Shown: piece after piece, positions 35,501 through 38,116 of the stretch
How positions within the stretch are numbered: the stretch's first letter is position 1
Layout of the letters: each line of letters starts with the position of its first letter
NCBI GenBank assembly: GCA_001001555.1
Contig: LCKS01000008.1
Location: 1-38,116 of the forward strand
Reading direction: 5' to 3'
Origin: Candidatus Amesbacteria bacterium GW2011_GWC2_45_19
GTDB lineage: Bacteria > Patescibacteriota > Microgenomatia > CAZETR01 > Amesbacteraceae
DNA length: 38,116 bases
Position numbers and translations under genes: made by a program
Notes under the pieces: generated by a model
Databases searched by the model: none
Seen by the model: only the letters and a program-made list of their open reading frames with translations
Told to the model about the DNA's origin: nothing

Positions 35501-38116
35501 CTAAATATCGGAGGTGCGGCGACGACAATCTCTCTGGGCGCCTCCACCGGCACCACCACGATCAACAACTCGGCCACGGTCACCGGAGACTTGGGCGTCA
35601 ACGGCGGAGACATCACCTCCTCGGCTACATCATTTAACCTCCTCCAGTCAACCGTGACCACTCTTAATCTCGGCGGTGCGGCCACGACGCTCAGCATTGG
35701 AGCAAGCACGGGCACCACTACCATCAATAACGCCAATACTGTTATCTCAGGAGACTTGGCCGTCAACGGGGGCGACCTCACTACCACGGCCACAACTTTC
35801 AATCTGGTCAACGCCACGGCAACTACCTTAAACATCGGCGGTGCTGCGACTACGCTCAGCATTGGTGCCACCACCGGCACAACTACCATCGCCAATGATT
35901 TGACTATTGGCAATGCTATTACCGACGCCATTACCTTTACCGGTCGGGTGGCTGCCGACTCAGATCTTATTCCCATTGGCACTACCGGAACAAACGATTT
36001 AGGTTCTTCCTCCCTACCCTGGGACAACCTCTACGTCACCGGCGTCACCGCGGCTGGTGATATCTCTTTTGCCCCCACCGGAACCTTTGATGTCACCTTC
36101 ACCACCGATTCGGATAGCACTGTTATCTTCAATGGCCTAGCCACCTCCACCGGTTCAGGTTTGTGTCTAGACGGCTCCAACAACATCATTGTCTGTTCGG
36201 CTGGCTCTGGTTCATCACTTTGGACCTTAAGTGGCTCGACGGTCTACGCAAATTCGGCCGCTTACAATATTCTCATCGGCTCCACTAGTACCTCCGATGA
36301 TATTGGTAAGCTCACCGTCTCCGGAGCCAAGACCGGCAAAGCTTTGGCAGTTCTGAATGAAACCGGGGATCAAAACGTCTTGGAGGCTTCGGCTTCGGGT
36401 GTCCCGGTGCTGTCCATTACCAGAACCGGAAACATTGTCTTCGAGGGAACCACCAACAACGACTTTGAAACCACCCTTTCTTTGACCGACCCCTCGGCGG
36501 ATCGCACGATTACACTACCTAATGCTACCGGCACGGTCTGTCTGGATTCGGATAACTGTACTGGAGGCACTGCCGGCCCCTGGGGTGAAGCCTCCGGAGT
36601 GGTTTTCTTGGACACCTCGACCAACAATGTCAATGTCGGCGGCTCAGCCAACTTGGGCAAACTGGCGATTGACGGCGACACCGACGAAATCCAGTTTTTA
36701 ATTCAAGGCAATTCAACTCAAACCGCCAATCTGCTCACTTTGGAAAATTCGAGCGGGACTGACCAGAGTTGGTTTGACGAATCAGCCAATTTGCGCATCG
36801 GCGCATCGGCGGCAGACACTGGCTTAGTCAACGTTACCGGGGCCTTTACTGGCAAGGCCCTCCTGATTCTAAATGAGACCGGCGATCAGGCTATCTGGAC
36901 AGCCTCGGCCTCGGGGACAACCGTCGCCACACTCGGTCGGACTGGAAATCTAAGCTTAACCGTCTCCAGCTCGTCCAACGCAGACATCAATCTTTCATCA
37001 ACCGGTGACTTTACCGTCTCGGATGCGGGTGTAGCATTTGCCACTTTTTCTGATACTGGCTACTTAGACTTAGACTCCCTGCGTCTGGACGGCACCACCA
37101 TCGGCCTAACCACCGACACCGATCTGTTATCCCTGGCCGCTAATGAGCTGACCGTCAACGGCTCAATTGTGGCTACTGCCGATGTTGCCGTCAATGGCGG
37201 AGATTTAACCTCTTCAGCCACCACTTTCAATCTTCTTAATGCCACCGTAACCACGCTTAACTTAGGTGGTGCGGCGACGACAGTTTCTCTGGGAGCTGCA
37301 ACCGGCACGACTACGGTCAATAACACTCTTTCCATTACCGGCACTTTAGACGCCAATGGCATCGCCGACATTGGAGACGGCGGAGATGCAATTACTCTTT
37401 CCGGAACCACCATTACCCTGACTGCCAACACTGCCGGAAATGATATCACTTTAAATCTCGTCGACAACAACACCGATGCTCTGGATATTCAGGAAAGCAC
37501 TAATAACTATATCAATGTCAATACGACTAACTCCAGCGAGAACATCTCCTTTGGTAATGCTACTACCAATCCCTCATTTTCCTTCTTGGGGAGCGGCACA
37601 ACAACGTTTACGGGAGATATTGCCGTTAACGGGGATGACATAACCAGCGATGCCGACTTGACCATCAATCCTGCCGGAGGGGATATCCTGATCGACGACC
37701 GGGTGACCATTGGCTCAACGACGGCCGGGGTGGGAAAGCTGACGGTAACCGGAGCAGAAATTGGTAAAGCCCTGCTCATCTTGAATGAAACCGGTGATCA
37801 GAATATCCTGACGGCTTCAGCGGCTGGGGTAACTAAGTTCACCATCGCCAACTCCGGTAACATTACTGCAACAGGTACCGTCTCTGGCCTGACTGGTATT
37901 TCTTCATCGGGGACTACTACTCTGTCAGGGTTGACCGCTTCTCGGGTCGTGTTTACTGACGCTTCCTCTAATCTAGCCACCATTGGAGCTTCAGCTGATC
38001 TGCTCAATGCTTTAAGCGATGAGACCGGCACCGGAGTGGCCGTCTTTGCCACTTCCCCCACTCTGACCACTCCCCGCTTTGCCGACTTGGGATATCTGGC
38101 CGACTCTTCCGGAAAT
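32591..38116 (+). CDS. Giant surface protein with N-terminal MerR-type HTH, one TM segment and a repetitive beta-rich fibre; 3' end beyond window
   Basis: Continuous reading frame from ATG 32591: MYTVAQAAQILGVAAVTLRLWERQGKITSNRTIGGQRRYSEEDIQRIRNL...QKRVLLGTAAALIISAAGFVAAKSDLL..., then many TxTTLNIGGAATTxSIGAxTGTTTINN repeats. Missing from the ORF track because no stop lies in the window. Confidence 0.85.
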   Translation, partial: MYTVAQAAQILGVAAVTLRLWERQGKITSNRTIGGQRRYSEEDIQRIRNLINLPRIQSPATPPVPRPKPHLTLPQKRVLLGTAAALIISAAGFVAAKSDLLSNITPFNPPLKLREGVGGELWSFFQRPSSASIALSDSIRGTVLASQTRFEDLLFKVNIPAEFARDIKAPNILYGLKAGDGIDISAGQTPTISTNLQTFKTVKVGGTNISAGSKADTLELAAGSNVTLSTSDKKITIAASATDVTTSGWTDDGTILRLTTVGDIVAIGAASGAAKLNINADDLRDLITASQAGSLKFRLTNAGIIDTGTWNGSVIGPAYGGTGIANNAASTLTLSGNYATTLTLTGTTGITLPTSGTLYGTATDSITSSQLLTSLSDETGTGVAVFGTSPTITTSITTPSTTFALVNTTATTVNFAGAATSLNLGAATGTTTINNAASISGALTLFGTPTLQGTALQTLTLGGTTTGNIVIDSGSSVINLPDLTASRAVFTDSSSNLSSTAASAALLNSLSDETGTGVAVFGTSPTLTTPVISQIVNTGTLTLPTSTDTLVGRATTDTLTNKTWNGNTIGAIYGGTGQSTWTTGDLLYASGTNALSKLGIGSDGQALTVSSGVPIWAGGSGSGTVGWWQRNLGVLAPTNITDDLAVGGTATSSAKFQIFGASGNATTSGTLTFNAGNQIQTTKNETLTIGGSTTGNIVLADSISGDITFLDDVAINGGDLTTTQTTATLFNTTATTVNLAGAGTTITIGAATGTTTINNSLSVLGSFTLGDNGDTGSINTSDWDISTTGDLTGIGGITANGAIAFSPTSTSDITFTTDADSTFVVSGLSTTSGSGLCLDASNNVIICSSGSGSSLWTLSGSTIYPNLASYDALVGSITAGDGVGKFTVSGAKTGKALVVLNETGDQAIWTASASGTTVANLDRSGNLAVEGTISDLGGATLVVADDLQINEGDLLTDDTTFNLINATATTLNIGGAATTISLGASTGTTTINNSATVTGDLGVNGGDITSSATSFNLLQSTVTTLNLGGAATTLSIGASTGTTTINNANTVISGDLAVNGGDLTTTATTFNLVNATATTLNIGGAATTLSIGATTGTTTIANDLTIGNAITDAITFTGRVAADSDLIPIGTTGTNDLGSSSLPWDNLYVTGVTAAGDISFAPTGTFDVTFTTDSDSTVIFNGLATSTGSGLCLDGSNNIIVCSAGSGSSLWTLSGSTVYANSAAYNILIGSTSTSDDIGKLTVSGAKTGKALAVLNETGDQNVLEASASGVPVLSITRTGNIVFEGTTNNDFETTLSLTDPSADRTITLPNATGTVCLDSDNCTGGTAGPWGEASGVVFLDTSTNNVNVGGSANLGKLAIDGDTDEIQFLIQGNSTQTANLLTLENSSGTDQSWFDESANLRIGASAADTGLVNVTGAFTGKALLILNETGDQAIWTASASGTTVATLGRTGNLSLTVSSSSNADINLSSTGDFTVSDAGVAFATFSDTGYLDLDSLRLDGTTIGLTTDTDLLSLAANELTVNGSIVATADVAVNGGDLTSSATTFNLLNATVTTLNLGGAATTVSLGAATGTTTVNNTLSITGTLDANGIADIGDGGDAITLSGTTITLTANTAGNDITLNLVDNNTDALDIQESTNNYINVNTTNSSENISFGNATTNPSFSFLGSGTTTFTGDIAVNGDDITSDADLTINPAGGDILIDDRVTIGSTTAGVGKLTVTGAEIGKALLILNETGDQNILTASAAGVTKFTIANSGNITATGTVSGLTGISSSGTTTLSGLTASRVVFTDASSNLATIGASADLLNALSDETGTGVAVFATSPTLTTPRFADLGYLADSSGN
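32899..32953. repeat. Palindromic element in frame just after the TM segment of the giant protein
   Basis: TATCACCCCCTTTAATCCCCCTCTTAAATTAAGAGAGGGGGTAGGGGGTGA; encodes ITPFNPPLKLREGVGGE. Confidence 0.75.

Noticed and set aside
33800-37340. Repeats in the giant gene as a CRISPR or mobile-element array
   Set aside because: They are protein-coding modules in one frame with no spacer-like unique units of fixed length.
33109-38070. Minus-strand ORFs in the ORF track at 33109-33600, 33697-34185, 34627-35127, 35305-36027, 36370-36681, 37060-37473, 37507-37779 and 37798-38070
   Set aside because: Shadow ORFs antisense to the continuous plus-strand giant fibre gene; V/P/A-rich, low-information products mirroring its codon periodicity.

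Overview
This 38 kb window has the gene content and style of a Patescibacteria/CPR genome (inference). It carries, in order:
- two DUF4143-type ATPases, a CaCA exchanger and an Nramp-like transporter;
- secE-nusG-rplK, separated from rplA-rplJ-rplL by an opposite-strand block (dprA, comM, yraN plus two PaaX/Cas2-like genes);
- uppS, polyprenyl synthetase, a third PaaX/Cas2-like gene, proS and tyrS;
- cell-envelope genes (TagA/WecG, GT4, MreB-like, PEGA), tRNA-Arg and tRNA-Pro, ndk and an M16 peptidase;
- an F-ATPase operon, argS, and a giant surface-fibre gene that runs off the right edge. The supplied ORF track misses that gene because it has no stop in the window.

Main candidate for an undescribed system: a dispersed ~36-bp dyad element with a conserved core (CACGACCGT). 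It occurs about 11 times and brackets each of the three PaaX/Cas2-like paralogs. Arm sequences are shared within each pair but differ between pairs, while the core is retained, which resembles an autonomous gene with cognate REP/MITE-like elements.

Second candidate: an F-ATPase operon with no atpB in the window. Its c-subunit-like protein carries a secreted N-terminal domain and has no carboxylate in TM2.

Third candidate: a MerR-type HTH fused through one TM segment to a giant repetitive extracellular fibre.

The window also holds several families of palindromes and 7-nt or 9-nt periodic arrays inserted in frame in core genes. All assignments come from reading the sequence; no database search was run.
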